From Lingula anatina (lineage: Eukaryota; Brachiopoda; Lingulata; Lingulida; Lingulidae): DNA of 62,000 nt. Shown one piece after another: positions 35,601 to 48,175 of the stretch. The stretch is from positions 53,718 to 115,717 of the forward strand of contig NW_019775760.1 of the NCBI RefSeq assembly GCF_001039355.2, read 5' to 3'. Below the pieces are notes generated by a model. The model was not told the origin of the DNA, ran no database searches, and saw nothing but the letters and a program-made list of their open reading frames with translations. Positions within the stretch are counted from its first letter, which is position 1. Each line of letters begins with the position of its first letter. A program made the position numbers and the translations under genes.

Positions 35601-38407
35601 TTGCACTTATACATGTACATGTACATGTATACGCCTCGAGTGGTGACCTTAAAACATGCATTTTCTTGGAGTAAAATTAGGATTAGAATTTTTTGTTCCT
35701 ATCACTTGTAAGTCCATAACTGCTTACACATGTATAAACGCCACGTTTTGTAATAATGCACCTGTTGTTGTGGTATTGTTCATTTCCATGCTGCAACTGT
35801 AAATTTCATGTTATTTAAAAAGGATAACATCACAACTAATTCACAAATTTCAAGTTTCGGGAATTGAAAAAAAAATTGAAAGGAAATAAGTTTGAATTTC
35901 ATGTAACCAGATGACAGATTTGTATCCCACATTATATAAAACCAGTGATCGGACAGTTACAGAAAAGGTAAACGCAGTAAAGCAGTCGTAAACTTATTAT
36001 ACATGGGGTTGACCGCCAGGTAAGGTGAAAAAAAGGCTGACTATCATTTCATTCATCTTTCATAGTCATTCCCATGTTTTGATCATTCTTCTCGCTGTCG
36101 ATTTTTGGCGCAATTCAATAGCTCCAATGATTAATTTGCTTCACAGAGGCTAAATCATAGTGCTCTCTCGAGGTGGCAATCAATATTTTGGTTTATGTAT
36201 CATAGAACTTGGATATTGACATATCCACGTACATGGCTTAACGAGCCTGATTAGCGAAAAAGCTGGGTAAACACAATATTCCGAGTATTACTTAGCAGAA
36301 TATACAAACAAAAATAATACCAATGTACTAATTTCACGGTACAGTTCCATTAGTTTCGCCATTTGTATCCTTTTTCTTGTGATTATATACGGTGAGAAAT
36401 TTTGGTAAGAATTTGATATTGTACACGCGTGAGAAATAACAACGACTGTCGCTTGTGAAATACTCATGCTCACATATCCTTCCCTCCGTTTCTCGGACTG
36501 CGCCTCTGTTCGTTAACCATTGATAGGTCTAGAGAAATATCCGAGTCCAGTGAAAACTTTTACCAGACTAATGAAAGTTCGCAACGGCCCTTGAAATCAA
36601 TTTTGTTGCCATAAAACATCGTTCGTCTACGCCAAACTTCCCTTTTTGCGTTCTTGTTATTTGTTACAGGTGCGCTCATCTATTTCGTCAGCCAGTTAGC
36701 GGTTAAGTACTTCGAGTGGCCGACAGAGACAGATGTCACGGTGGAACTAGAGCCCAGACTGGACTTCCCAGCCGTGACCATCTGCAACGAGAACCCAGTA
36801 AAACGGTCCCAAATAGCAGCGTCCTCCAGTTCAAGTTTGAACAATTTGTTGGTACGCCCTTGATCTAAATAAAGGACCGTTCACAATGAATTTTGCAGAC
36901 CTAGCTTATGCTCACTTACTCTACGGGGACTCTCGCTGAATGCAATCAAATTAATGGGCATTATATTTTTTATTCGAATTATAAAGTCACAACGAAAGCG
37001 ATCCTCATCGACAAAATTCCTTGTGGCACTGTTTTCGTATGAATAGTATACATTAATTCTCATATATGATTAACAAATATTATAATGGCATCATAGGAAC
37101 AACAAAGAGTCAAACCTTTTTTTCTTTTACAGGCCCAGAACGAAGCTGCGAAAGTGTCTAGAAGGCGACGCAGTATCGCTAACACACATGTAATAATGCC
37201 TTGATTCTTTTTTTTTCTTTCAAGTATATGTATTGATTGTGGTTGAAACAGCAATACAAATAAACGCAACTGTAGTTTGCGCAAAATGTGTTTATATAAC
37301 ATGACCCCAAAATAAGCCTAATTCTATCATTAAAATCTAGCGTATTTGTTAACCCAGAACTCATATACAATCGTTTCAGACAATTTTATCATTAAACTAA
37401 TGACGCACTCTCCTGGTTGGCATTATGTAGACTTTTTTGGTAAAATATCTAGATAAAATAAATAAAATAAAAAAATATCTAGATTGCTGAATTGAAAAAT
37501 TGTTGAGGAAAAATTACACGTTTTAAAAATGAATACATATTTTCATTCAGGTGGAAGTTACACGGAATCGTAGAGCGAGTACCTCTGCCCTTGGCTCCAG
37601 CGTGGCCTCGATTTCGGGTACGCCATCGGATCCTCTTCCAAGCTCGAATTCGGGCAATTATTTGGGTTCATCATTGGGGTCCGCTTCAAGTTTAATTTCG
37701 GGTTCGACTGTGGAACCTGCTTGGGATTTAAAGTCACATAATTTAGCAAAATTGAGTTTGGGTTCGAGTTCCAATCTGAGTTCGATTTTGGGTACCGATA
37801 ACAGACCAATTGGGGTCAACTTTGATTTCAGTGCCTAGGCTGAATTCGAATCAAAGTTCGAACTCTTTTTGGAACTCGAATTCGGGTCCATTTTCGAGTA
37901 GAATATTGGGTTCAAGTGTGGATCGAGTTTCGGTCACAACGTCAGGGTCGTATTCAGCTCTGAGTTCAGGGTAGAGCGTGCTATTTTAAGTCCAAGGTTG
38001 GGGTCCAACTTCGGGTAGAGTTTCGGGATCTGATTTGTATAAAAGTTCAGCAGCCTTTTTAGATGCGAGTTCGTGTTTTTTTTTTTTTAATAGTTTTGAG
38101 TGCGAACTTTGGGCTCAAAACCTGGCACTTCTTCGAATATGAGTATGAATTCCCTTTCAGGCTTGAGTGCGGCCTTAATTTCGGCCACGGGTTTGGGTAC
38201 GGGTTCAGCGTTGGGCTTATCGTCAACCGGAACGTCTTCTTCGGGGCACGATTACCTCTCCAAGTCATCTAGGACGCAGTCACTGGATCAGTTTCAGTAT
38301 CAGTTTGCCAAATTGAACGACACAGAACGAATGGCTATCGGACACAATATGACAACATTTTTGGTGGACTGTTCCTGGCAGGGATATCCGTGTGATAAAA
38401 GGTATGA
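32532..38407. repeat. Large duplicated block, copy A
   Basis: This 5.9-kb block is repeated at 55515-61864 with high identity (a few percent differences by eye). It covers non-coding sequence, a poly(C)/poly(A) tract (32633-32673), a GA microsatellite (33213-33227) and the first five exons of the channel gene. The match ends six bases inside the intron after exon 5. Confidence 0.93.
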
Positions 38408-41400
38408 ATCTGGAATTTGTATTGATTTTATTTCAATTGGTATTCGATAAAGTCAATGAACCGTAACTATGAACAAATTAGGTCTATCTTCATCAAGACA
38501 CAACATCAATGTGTCAATTGTAAACTTAAATATGAAGATATTCCTACGTTTCATTAAGTGCACTTGATGACATTTAAGGCCGCTATTCTTATGGTTTTCA
38601 GCAATTTCACGGAGTTTAGTGATTACAAGTATGGGAACTGTTTCATCTTCAACTCGGGCATGAACAAGACCGTCAGGTCCGCCGCCCGCGGCGGTCACAC
38701 TTATGGTATGTTGAAAAAAAAAATGGATTTTTTTTATCTAAGTTAAGGAAATAAATCAAAGGTTATGCGTCGCCATTACTGTGTAAAATATGTCACTACA
38801 GTAATCACTGACACTATATCCCTTTTTAATAATTTTCTTCTATTTAAAAGTAGCTTTAGTTATCATGAAATTTATATTTACCGAGTCCAGAGGAATTCAG
38901 AAATAATATGTCGTGGGTGAAATCTGTACAAACCAATCTTGAAGCATTTCTCTAAGGAAATCGAATGGTTTATTCTGGATTTTATAATGAAAGTACATGT
39001 CACAAGACAAATTGGATGCAAATTAAAAGAAGAGCATGATAGAAAACAATATTCTGGACAAAAAACGCTTGTATAAAGGCGCCAGCAAGTGTAATAGGAA
39101 AGTTGCTGTCAGATTAGCGCGATGCACAATATATGTCCATTTTGCTCACGTCACTGACATAATGTGCCTGCAACCATGTGCGCTGTGAGTCAAAATTTCA
39201 AATTTGTGGGAAAACCACTCCCTGATTTTTTCTGGGTCAAACTGAAAAACTCAATCACCCCTCATATTATAATTGAGTGTTGATAATTACAAGCGCACTA
39301 GTAAGATAGCTGTAGTGGCGTACATGTATTTGTGAAGTCACGGGGTCAGGCAGAAATCTTTGACCCCCACCCCCTCCGTCCATTCATTTAAACATGCATT
39401 GTAAAAGATTACAAATGAATTAGTTATCCGCACAGCTTCTTTTTCTTCGTATATAAACGATCACCAGAGCTGCCCATAGGGGATGGTAGTGGGGGGGTCT
39501 TGTTATCGATTTATCACATGGCTTCGTATTATTTCATCCAAGGTCTCAGTCTTGAGCTGTACATAGAACAAGATGAATACATAATGACGACAGAATCTGC
39601 CGGGGTTCGCGTCACAATTCACGAGCAGAACTCGATGCCATTCGCGGAGGAACACAGTATTGTGGTAGCGCCGGGGAAGCATACCTCCATTGGAATATCA
39701 AAGGTGGGTTTGGACTACCCTGTACCAGGGTGGCAGGTATTATAGGCAAATTTTCAAAAAACTACCCTGTGACTTTTGGCCAGATGGATGCAATTAAATC
39801 TGCACTCGCGTAGATGGCATTGTACCCGTTCGGTAGGGAGCTACTACCGAAGATTCCTCTGTTAACTTCAATCTGAAGTAACAAGCTATTCATAAGGGGC
39901 AGAGAATCAAATGACTGTCTATTTATCTAAAGACATATCTGTGAATATCTTGAGAAAAATCTGTCGCCCTGATGGATTGTAGGTTTGGACCAACTGCCAG
40001 CACGACGGAGATGAGTTTTTTTAAAGATGTAGCTGTTTAAATTGTTTCAGCGCACGACTCTGGTGAAGTTTTTAAAGACAAAATCCAGTGGGTAATAACA
40101 CAAATAGAAAAGGCCGTATTTAAGGTGTAATGAATATGGTTCTGCGAACGCCAAATATAGAGAGCCATAAGACTGGTATTGCATTTTTATTGGGAATATA
40201 GCGCACTTAATAATGTAGGTTCTATAACTTTGATATGCATGGTTTATACATCAATTTTGTTTTAGAAACGCTTTGTCCGTATTGACTCACCGTACGGAGA
40301 TTGTAAAAACTACACCGAGGAAGAAAACTATGAACTCAATGCTTATTCTGAATACTATAATTTAATTGTGAATTACAGTAGAGAGGTAGGTCAATAAACT
40401 TTTTACAGAGAGAACATTCATGCTAACATTCAACATTTCAAAAATCTCATAAATTGAATTTGAAATCAAACCAAATAATTTAAAAATCTTTCTATTGTAC
40501 ACGTTAAACATTTGGTAAAAAAAATATAAAATAGAAAATGCTTTATAGATAATATTCCATTTTGACTGTATATTACAAAACACGAACCGCGAGGTTTTTT
40601 TTTTTTTTTTTTTTTACTTATTTCTTCTCAATTTCTTTCAGGCATGTTTTAAAACATGCTTACAGAGACAAATTATAAGAGATTGTGGATGTGCACACCC
40701 CAGTTACCCGGCTAATGCAACTGCTCTCCAGGCTTCTTGGAATATAGCCTACAATAAAAATCTTACTAACAGTCGTGACGATCCAGTGCTTTGCAACATT
40801 GCTAACAGTACCACACACAGTAAGTCTCTCTCTCTCTCTCTGCATGTGTGTCATTCACCTTCATTTTACTGAGTCAAATACGAAAAAAGTTAAATCGTTC
40901 AATGGAATTTGCTGCGAAATGAAAAAAAAAGAACTTCCATGATTTTACGCCTAAGTGACCATAGCGAAATCTTTTGACAAAATGTGGAAATGTATGACAG
41001 CAAATACCTCTTAAAGAGTCCCTTAGATTGTTTCGTTAGAAGCTTTAACAATATTACCATTAACAGAATGTTTTATGATTGAATTAAATAACGAATTACA
41101 GGGAAATTTACATCGCACAGGTGATAACGTGACATATGTATATTCTTAAGTGATATTATAATCTTACTTATTTTCACCATTTAGTTGAATGTGTTGACAA
41201 CATTGTGGATATGTACAAAAAAGGGCAGATTACATGCGACTGCCCTCCGAAATGTGTGTAAGTATTTCAATATTCTACTTCGTAATTTGATGATCTGTCT
41301 TAACTTTATGAAAACACTAAATGAGATGGTTGTTGAGAGGAATAATGATTAAGCCAAACTGATTTCGATCAAATTATATGCGATGAAATATATGTTGATT

Positions 41401-42957
41401 TTTAGCAAATTTTGATCCCGGATTTTTAAATAGCAGAAATGTCCCACCACTATCGGTGAACTTTGGTCTTGCTGACTTTTGCTTTTAACAAATGCATTTA
41501 TCAAAGTGAAATTGGTTTAAGAACTTTATTTTCTAAGCCCTTCTGTCTACTTCAAATTCCAGGGAAGATACATTTGAGGCAAGTGTTTCATCGATGCGCT
41601 GGCCTTCCGACGTGTATCAGGTAATATTCTTCTTAATTGTACCTTTCTAGAAGGTTCTCCTTCAAACAGACAGAAAAAGATGTTTTACAATATATTTAAT
41701 TGCAAAGCAAAAGGCTGGTAATCTTAATATAAAAAAGATAGACCGCTCATTTATTTATCATTTCCAGATGGAGATGCTGCAAACTTTGAGTGCATACGTG
41801 AATACAGACTTAGATCTACTTAAAATGAGGTAAACCGCATTTCCCTCGTTTTCAATTATTATAATTTTGTTTAATTTTTGCAGTTTATAGGAAATAGATA
41901 TTATTTCCATGTTATCTTTATTATTTTAACTTCATTTTTTCATTGGACGGAAGCAGAGCAGTTGATTGCATTCCTATATCTCCATTAAAATAATATAAAA
42001 ATATATTTTGATAAAATAAACATTTGAGCAGAGGTAGCAATTCGATTTCCTCAATACGATTGCATGAGAAAGGACATTGGCTCAAAATTATATACGTGAC
42101 GTAAGTCTTATCGTTATATGACTCAAAGCGAGACGCAAGTAAAGCGCTTTTTTTACAGAAATATAATTAAAATTCTAGGAGAAAATTCAAAATGAGAAAG
42201 TGTTTCTTTACAAACTTAGTGGTTCAACCCTTATTATTTACATATTTCTATTATTGCACATTGAACAAAGAACACGCAGAATGACATTCATTTCAACCTT
42301 TTTCTTCTTTTCTGTTGCATATTTCAGGAGAAACGTGCTGAAGGTGGAAATTTTCTATCGTGATATGAACCTCGAAACCGTCACCACGAACGTTGCGTAT
42401 TCGGTGCGTTACTATCGAAATAATCACATTCTGTTCATTGTTATTATAAAGTTCAAACTTTTCTATAGCCTTCTGTAGAGCTTTCGATCTCATCCAAGGA
42501 AATTATACTATAAATCCCAGTTAATATCAACAACATTATAACTTTACACTGCTGCACAGTTGAATTTCCACTAATGGTTGTCTTTTTAACTTTCTAAGCT
42601 GAATGATTCTTTCTTTTTCTTATTTAAACACACACACAACAACAACAACAACTTTTTATTCTTTGAGTATTGAGTATTGAGTGTCAACAGATCGAAGCAT
42701 TTCAGACGTTATGAAGAAATACGCCTGACAAAATTTCCAGAAAATATCATACTCTTTTTATTCCATTTAAGCTAACGGACCTTGGGTCGGACCTTGGCGG
42801 AAACTTGGGCCTGTGGCTTGGGGTGTCTGTTCTAACAGCCTGTGAGCTATTCAATCTGATATTGGACGTGATACAGCTGGCTCTTCGAAACCACAAGAAA
42901 AACAGTAAAAATAACCATGTGAGTCCAGTGCACAAGATAACAACTAAAGGATTCTGA
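34917..42957 (+). CDS. ENaC/ASIC/degenerin-type sodium channel subunit, copy A, complete, 14 exons, about 662 aa
   Basis: Exons: 34917-35106, 36670-36851, 37133-37189, 37551-37791, 38101-38401, 38602-38705, 39543-39703, 40266-40385, 40642-40819, 41185-41257, 41563-41620, 41768-41829, 42328-42403, 42772-42957; total 1989 nt, phases match. Members form trimeric, amiloride-sensitive Na+ channels in the plasma membrane. Cytosolic N-terminus: a Gly9 run, then the gating motif TTAHG (His37-Gly38). TM1 is about 50-75, followed by the family signature FPAVTICNENP (96-106). The ectodomain shows YGNCFIFN and Cys-rich stretches (CFKTC, CGCAHPSYP, CDCPPKC). The last exon has LGLWLGVSVLTACEL with the selectivity filter Gly-Val-Ser (618-620) in TM2. 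Odd points: a polybasic VSRRRRS (132-138) and a Ser/Gly-rich insert in exons 4-5. The exon 4 donor is uncertain: 37617 also works and gives about 604 aa. A short upstream ATG (34910) overlaps the start. AATAAA at 42980-42985. Confidence 0.92.
37792..38100 (+). other. Predicted intron 4 of channel copy A, made of the same Ser/Gly-coding repeat as its flanking exons
   Basis: The TTCGGGTTC/GAGTTC-type low-complexity sequence that encodes Ser/Gly in exon 4 continues through this stretch into exon 5. The exon 4 frame hits TAG at 37836-37838, and another frame stays Ser/Gly-coding for about 40 codons. A poly(T) tract and AG precede exon 5. Confidence 0.6.
39716..39982. mobile_element. MITE-B copy 2, in channel intron 7
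   Basis: Begins TACCCTGTACCAGGGTGGC and contains CTGTCTATTTATCTAAAGAC followed by ATATCTGTGAATAT, as in copy 1 (3795-3926). It ends with a decayed inverted end near GTCGCCCTGATGGATTGTAG. It is longer than copy 1 because of extra internal sequence. Confidence 0.7.
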
Positions 42958-42985
42958 ACAGTATGAATACAGGAGGAAAAATAAA

Positions 42986-45900
42986 AGGAAGAGAATCACA
43001 CCATTCCTACCACAAAAGATTTTCACAAAAATATATATTATATAAACTGTTTATTTTAATCCAGAGGGTATACTGGTTAACAGTGTCATTTGAATCTGTA
43101 TAAAAGAAGATAATCCCGCACACAAGCTTATAAATGTACACACACACATGGATTGATGCACAAAACATGCACAAATGAGCATACATTCACAAATGTACAC
43201 ATGCATGTACATATGTTCACATGCCTCTCTTCTTGCTATAAGTAACTGGCTCGCGCTGCCAGTAATTACGCGGCGGGATATTCAGGGCACAGACCGTGAT
43301 CATAAGATAGCGCGAATAGAAAATAGAATTTATAAAATAGACATTGCATGTGAACGAAGCCTAAAACTCGGACAATGGGTGTGCAATTGTGTCTTCAAAA
43401 TCCAAAAGCAAACAAAGCATGCACACCATCATATTTAGGCGCTGATTTGACACTGTAGGAGAGTGACTTCTTTCACAAGTTTGAAACTCGGGGACATATC
43501 ATCACTTCTTGTGAGACGTATTTTTATATATATTTTTTACTTCTGATTATTCCCTTGTTTTGGAGTGTGCTTAAATCTAATGTAAATTATAAAGGTGATG
43601 GAATTAAAGTTTTTTGGGTTCGCATTATTCTTTAGATGCGCCTTCCGATGATAGTACTCTAAGGCGAAATCGCCGTGAATTAAAAGCATATCCTTCTCTC
43701 GCGAATCATTTTTCGTCTAAAGTATTCGTTTATTAATTACAGTGCACTCGGAAGTAAAGAAAATGTTATTTTGGCCAAAATATATATCCGTGTGTAAAGT
43801 GTAATCCTATTTTTCTTCCAACCGATCAGGGACCTCTTACTTTTCCTTCAGTCAGCGCCTAGAAGAGTTCCACAGGCGGTACAAATCACCTGCCCGCACA
43901 TATTGCAGGCCTTCAGCATCAGCAACCCCCCCCCCCCCCCCCCCCAAATTGAAAAAAAAAGGGGGGGGGTCTTTTCATCCTACGGCCTTGGTTAGCCTGC
44001 ATGCCTGCATGGGTTCTTCAATGGTTGTTATGGATGTACATGTACCTATTTTAGTCGACAAGCTTGATAAATATGTATGTCATAGATAATAGGTGAATTA
44101 CTGGCATGGCACAAACCAATTTTGATCGTACTTTTGATAAGTTTCCCATGATGTCCAATTTCAACTCAAACTTCCATTCAAGTGCGTTTTATATACGGCC
44201 ATCTCTCGGCCATCTCTCGACATTAATTTCCACATGAGATTTTGAATTTACTAATTACGAAGTTAGAATGCTGCAAACACAATATATGTATATTATGGTT
44301 CATATGCATTTAGAAACTTGCTTTATTTTGATATCAATATTCTTCTGTATGCCTTCAAACATTTTAATCCAAACAAAGTTTAAAATTCATCTATATCTGT
44401 TTTAATCAGAAGCTTTTCCGTCATTCACAGGGAAGGCCAAGGTAAACTTGATAAGTTTGACAAGACTTGATGAGTTCTGAGATTTTCTTTCAAATATGTC
44501 ACCAGGTTGATAAATGAATGTGTCAACAGTATACATACTGGTGCACGTATCCAGTTCCTCTCTGTTCATAAATCATTATACGAGAGAAACCGTGGGCAGC
44601 AGTTGTAGATGTTGTTCATGTTTGTGCACAATTTCCCCCATATTCAACTTAAAATTGGTGCTCTAAAATACCCTTTAGAATAATGACGGGGTGACAGAGA
44701 AGATTGTTATGGTTTATATCTGAACAATAGTAACAAAGCATTCATACCATAATCACAGTGCCCAACCATATAATCATAGTAATCAACTTTCAATATGGAT
44801 GTGTACCGTACAACCCTCCATTACATCTGACAAAGTCATGTCATGAATGTAACATGAAAAAGAAAAACTGCTCAATATATACATCAGTGTCAAATATTTA
44901 TTAACGTTTCACTTGTACAGAAAAATGAATTTTTTCTTCACGCTCAAAGAAAAAAATTAATCAAAACAAAACAAAATAAGCCGTTATAGCTGCTGCTTGT
45001 ATAAATACAACTGGCCATGCAGTTCATTGTGACATTAATACACTGTTTATACATACTAGTAGATGCACAGATATCAGAATTCCATTCTTGACATATACAG
45101 TGTAGTATATATATCACTGTCGAAAGAAGACTCATACATCTACATGTAAGAAATGGGATAAAACAACACTCCATAAGTAAAACTAATAGTAAACAATACA
45201 ACTTAAGAACATGTATGAATATATCCTGTAACAAGCAGCAGATTTTAAATCCATATATTATATACAAAGAACAATGCTGATGCAGTATCTCATGAATCTC
45301 AACCTTATTTGATTAAAATAATGAAGCATTGACTGAATATGCCAAGGTAATAATGCTTATTAGTAAAATTAATGCTATTTTCTTAATACTGTTATATATT
45401 TCCCCTATGTGCTGCATTAGACAGACTGGGTTCCTACAGATTTAGATCAATCCATCTGGATCGACCTAACTCCCTGAGGGTTCACACTGAATTGCTGTCA
45501 GCTTCTGGGAGCCGAGCGCGCACAAAAGTTAATTACCCCCTTACAACTTTTAGTAGGCGGGACAGACATTTAAGCGGATTAAGCTGACAGCAACCTAATG
45601 AGACTCCCCCAGGAGGATAGATCGATCTAAATATCTGTGGGAATGGTCTCTCATTCTGCACTTATAGACTAAGGCAGAAAAAGGTGTGTTCCCAAGGACA
45701 TGATGGAAAATGCTCTGAAGGACAAATGTGCTGCAGCTCTGCAAAAACCTGCTGTGGAAGTGATGACAGCCAGGTCACTAAAATCACCTGCCCATGAATA
45801 TATATATAATTTATAAAAGAACTGAATGTGCCTTGCCATTGTGAAGATATTTTGTCATACGTATATTAAGGTTACGTTAATAACAGGTACCTCAGCTGCT

Positions 45901-48175
45901 TAAAAGATCAACATGCATGCCTCAGGCAACCCAGGTGTAAATTAGTTCCTAGCACTCTGATACATTTCCCATTTCTTATCGCTCTAATGCCTCCATATCG
46001 TGATATTGAGACTGCAATATTCCTTAGCTGAATGTTTTACATTTTCAACTATAGCACCAATTCAAAACACAGATAATAAAAAGACACCTAATATTCACAA
46101 GACAATTGTTCATTCTTGATAAAAAGAAGACGACATTCCAATACAGTAACTTTCCATCTCAAACAGCACATTTAGGTGGCACACATAGTTTGATCAGCTC
46201 ATTTCTGTCATTTTTCTTGACATGTACTTTTAGTTAAAGCATATTTTACATGTTTCATGCACCATTCATAGCACTTCATGGCAGAGATATTCCCTGCACC
46301 ATCATTTCAGATAGACGTATAATTTTTAGCAGGAAGATCAACTTAGTTACTAGAAAAAAAATGTATCAACTCTCACAAATGAGAGAATGGAACTAGCCAT
46401 CTCAAAAGGAAAACAGCCAAAATTTTATAAAATGAACACCTTATAACACTGCAATGGAACACTTGAAATACAAAATGCAGGGTTCATAATCTCAATGTCT
46501 TTTAAAAAATCACATATATTCTCTAAATATTCTTATAACTTATTATACATTTTAAATTTATGTAGAAAATCATTACTCATCTTTCACATTTCACAACTTG
46601 AACATACTAAAGTGTTTTTAAAGTACCATAGTGATAAAATAAATCAACAGTAGGCAAAGTGAGAAAATTCAGTGCCCTGTGATTAAGGTGGTAATGTATT
46701 TCAGTACAAAATTCTGCTAGAGGGGGCAGGGAAGCACCATGATAGAACAGCAAATAGTAACAGATACAAAATGGATATCTTCAATTACATAAAGATTATT
46801 TTCACATTTAAAAAAAATATTGCTACTGATGTGTGTAACTGATAGTTCTCTTTTATTAAATTACATATCAGTTTTAGTCTAAATGATAACAACAGCAGTA
46901 ACCATCCATTTTGCAATAAAGGCTTATTAATTTTTTTCTTCAAGTTTTAAATTTTTTTGTGATTGTTTCTGCAGGACTACATTTTATTTATCTAATATAT
47001 CACAACTGAAAAGAACACCCCAAAACAGTGAAGTCCTGTGATCCCACAGGATCAACTACAGTAATACAAAGCAATACACCTGAATAAACAATGATTTGAA
47101 ACAGCCCAGAATTCAAGAAACAGGACTACCTTCTTCAAAAACATTAAATAATGACTCTTCCCTAAAAAAAATGAAAAAAAAGAGAGAAAAACAAATATAA
47201 TTTTTTATAGATGATAAAAATAAATTAAATTTTAATTAAGGTGAACTATGCTCTACCATTTTGAAGTTAAAGGGATAACGACTCTTAACATGAGATTCAA
47301 AATCCCACAATAAATACATTGTAAAGAACACATGCTAGTAGAAATATCATAAATTCCATTTTACAACCAAATGGCAGTTATTTTAATTAATCTGAAATTT
47401 GTGCTTGCCATTGGACAACCTGGACCTTCACAGATAGCTTCACTCCATAATAATCTCTCAAGAGATATTTACAAAAAAAAAAAAAAAATCAACTCACTCT
47501 GAATGTCAGAAAAGATTTGTTAACCATTTGAAAGTACGGATGGGAAAATGGTCGTTTACCCAAGAAAAATCTTTTTTATGGCATTTTACCAGTTAAAATG
47601 TAGTTGTTATATCCCTTTAAGGCATTCATCAGTATTTTTTTTTCTTTTTTTTTTTTCTACACCCTCTGTAACCTTGAGCAGCCATTAACAGAGACTTCAA
47701 AAGAGGCATCTGTGACTGAATTTTGGTGATGCTAGACACTCCTTACTCCACGAGAAATATGATCTGATAGATTAATGCCATGTCCACAGCACTAGCTTCT
47801 AATGAAGGAATCCCACCAAATGCAGAGAAATGAGCAGTGTTCAGCAAATAAGTATAAAATTAATATCTAACAAATAATAAAAAACAATATAAATAATAAT
47901 AATACAAAATTATTACCTATAACTAAACAAACTTGAAACTTTCTGCATAGAACACCATATGCATAATTAATGAAAATAAACATAAATAAACAAATACCAA
48001 CCCAGTGAATAAAGTGCCATAGTGCTGGTCTCCAGAATAGGCCCGGGGCTTCTATCCCCATGGCACCACCAAAGACCATTAATAAATGGCATTTGCAGTC
48101 CTGTTTACTAAGAAAGCTCAGTTAACAAATGCAAGAGGATATACAGTAGATGTGTTCTATACTATAAGCTATAAA
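42986..48175. other. Intergenic region without a supported gene
   Basis: AT-rich sequence between the channel gene and the FAD oxidoreductase. It contains an alternating purine/pyrimidine CA/TG-rich stretch (43137-43225), a poly(C) run near 43926-43945, and MITE-A copy 2. The last few hundred bases may be 3'UTR of the minus-strand oxidoreductase. The small ORFs at 44944-45267 and 47867-48079 have no support. Confidence 0.5.
45423..45649. mobile_element. MITE-A copy 2 (reverse orientation)
   Basis: The reverse complement aligns end to end with 6384-6602, roughly 80% identical by eye. It shares the ends (AGACCATTCCCACAG type), the GATCGATCTA stretches, CCCGCCTACTAAAAG and GGTAATTAAC. About 227 bp, non-coding. 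Confidence 0.85.

Noticed and set aside
43137-43225. Alternating CA/TG stretch as a Z-DNA element
   Set aside because: The repeat is short and interrupted, with no nearby promoter, so there is too little to claim function.
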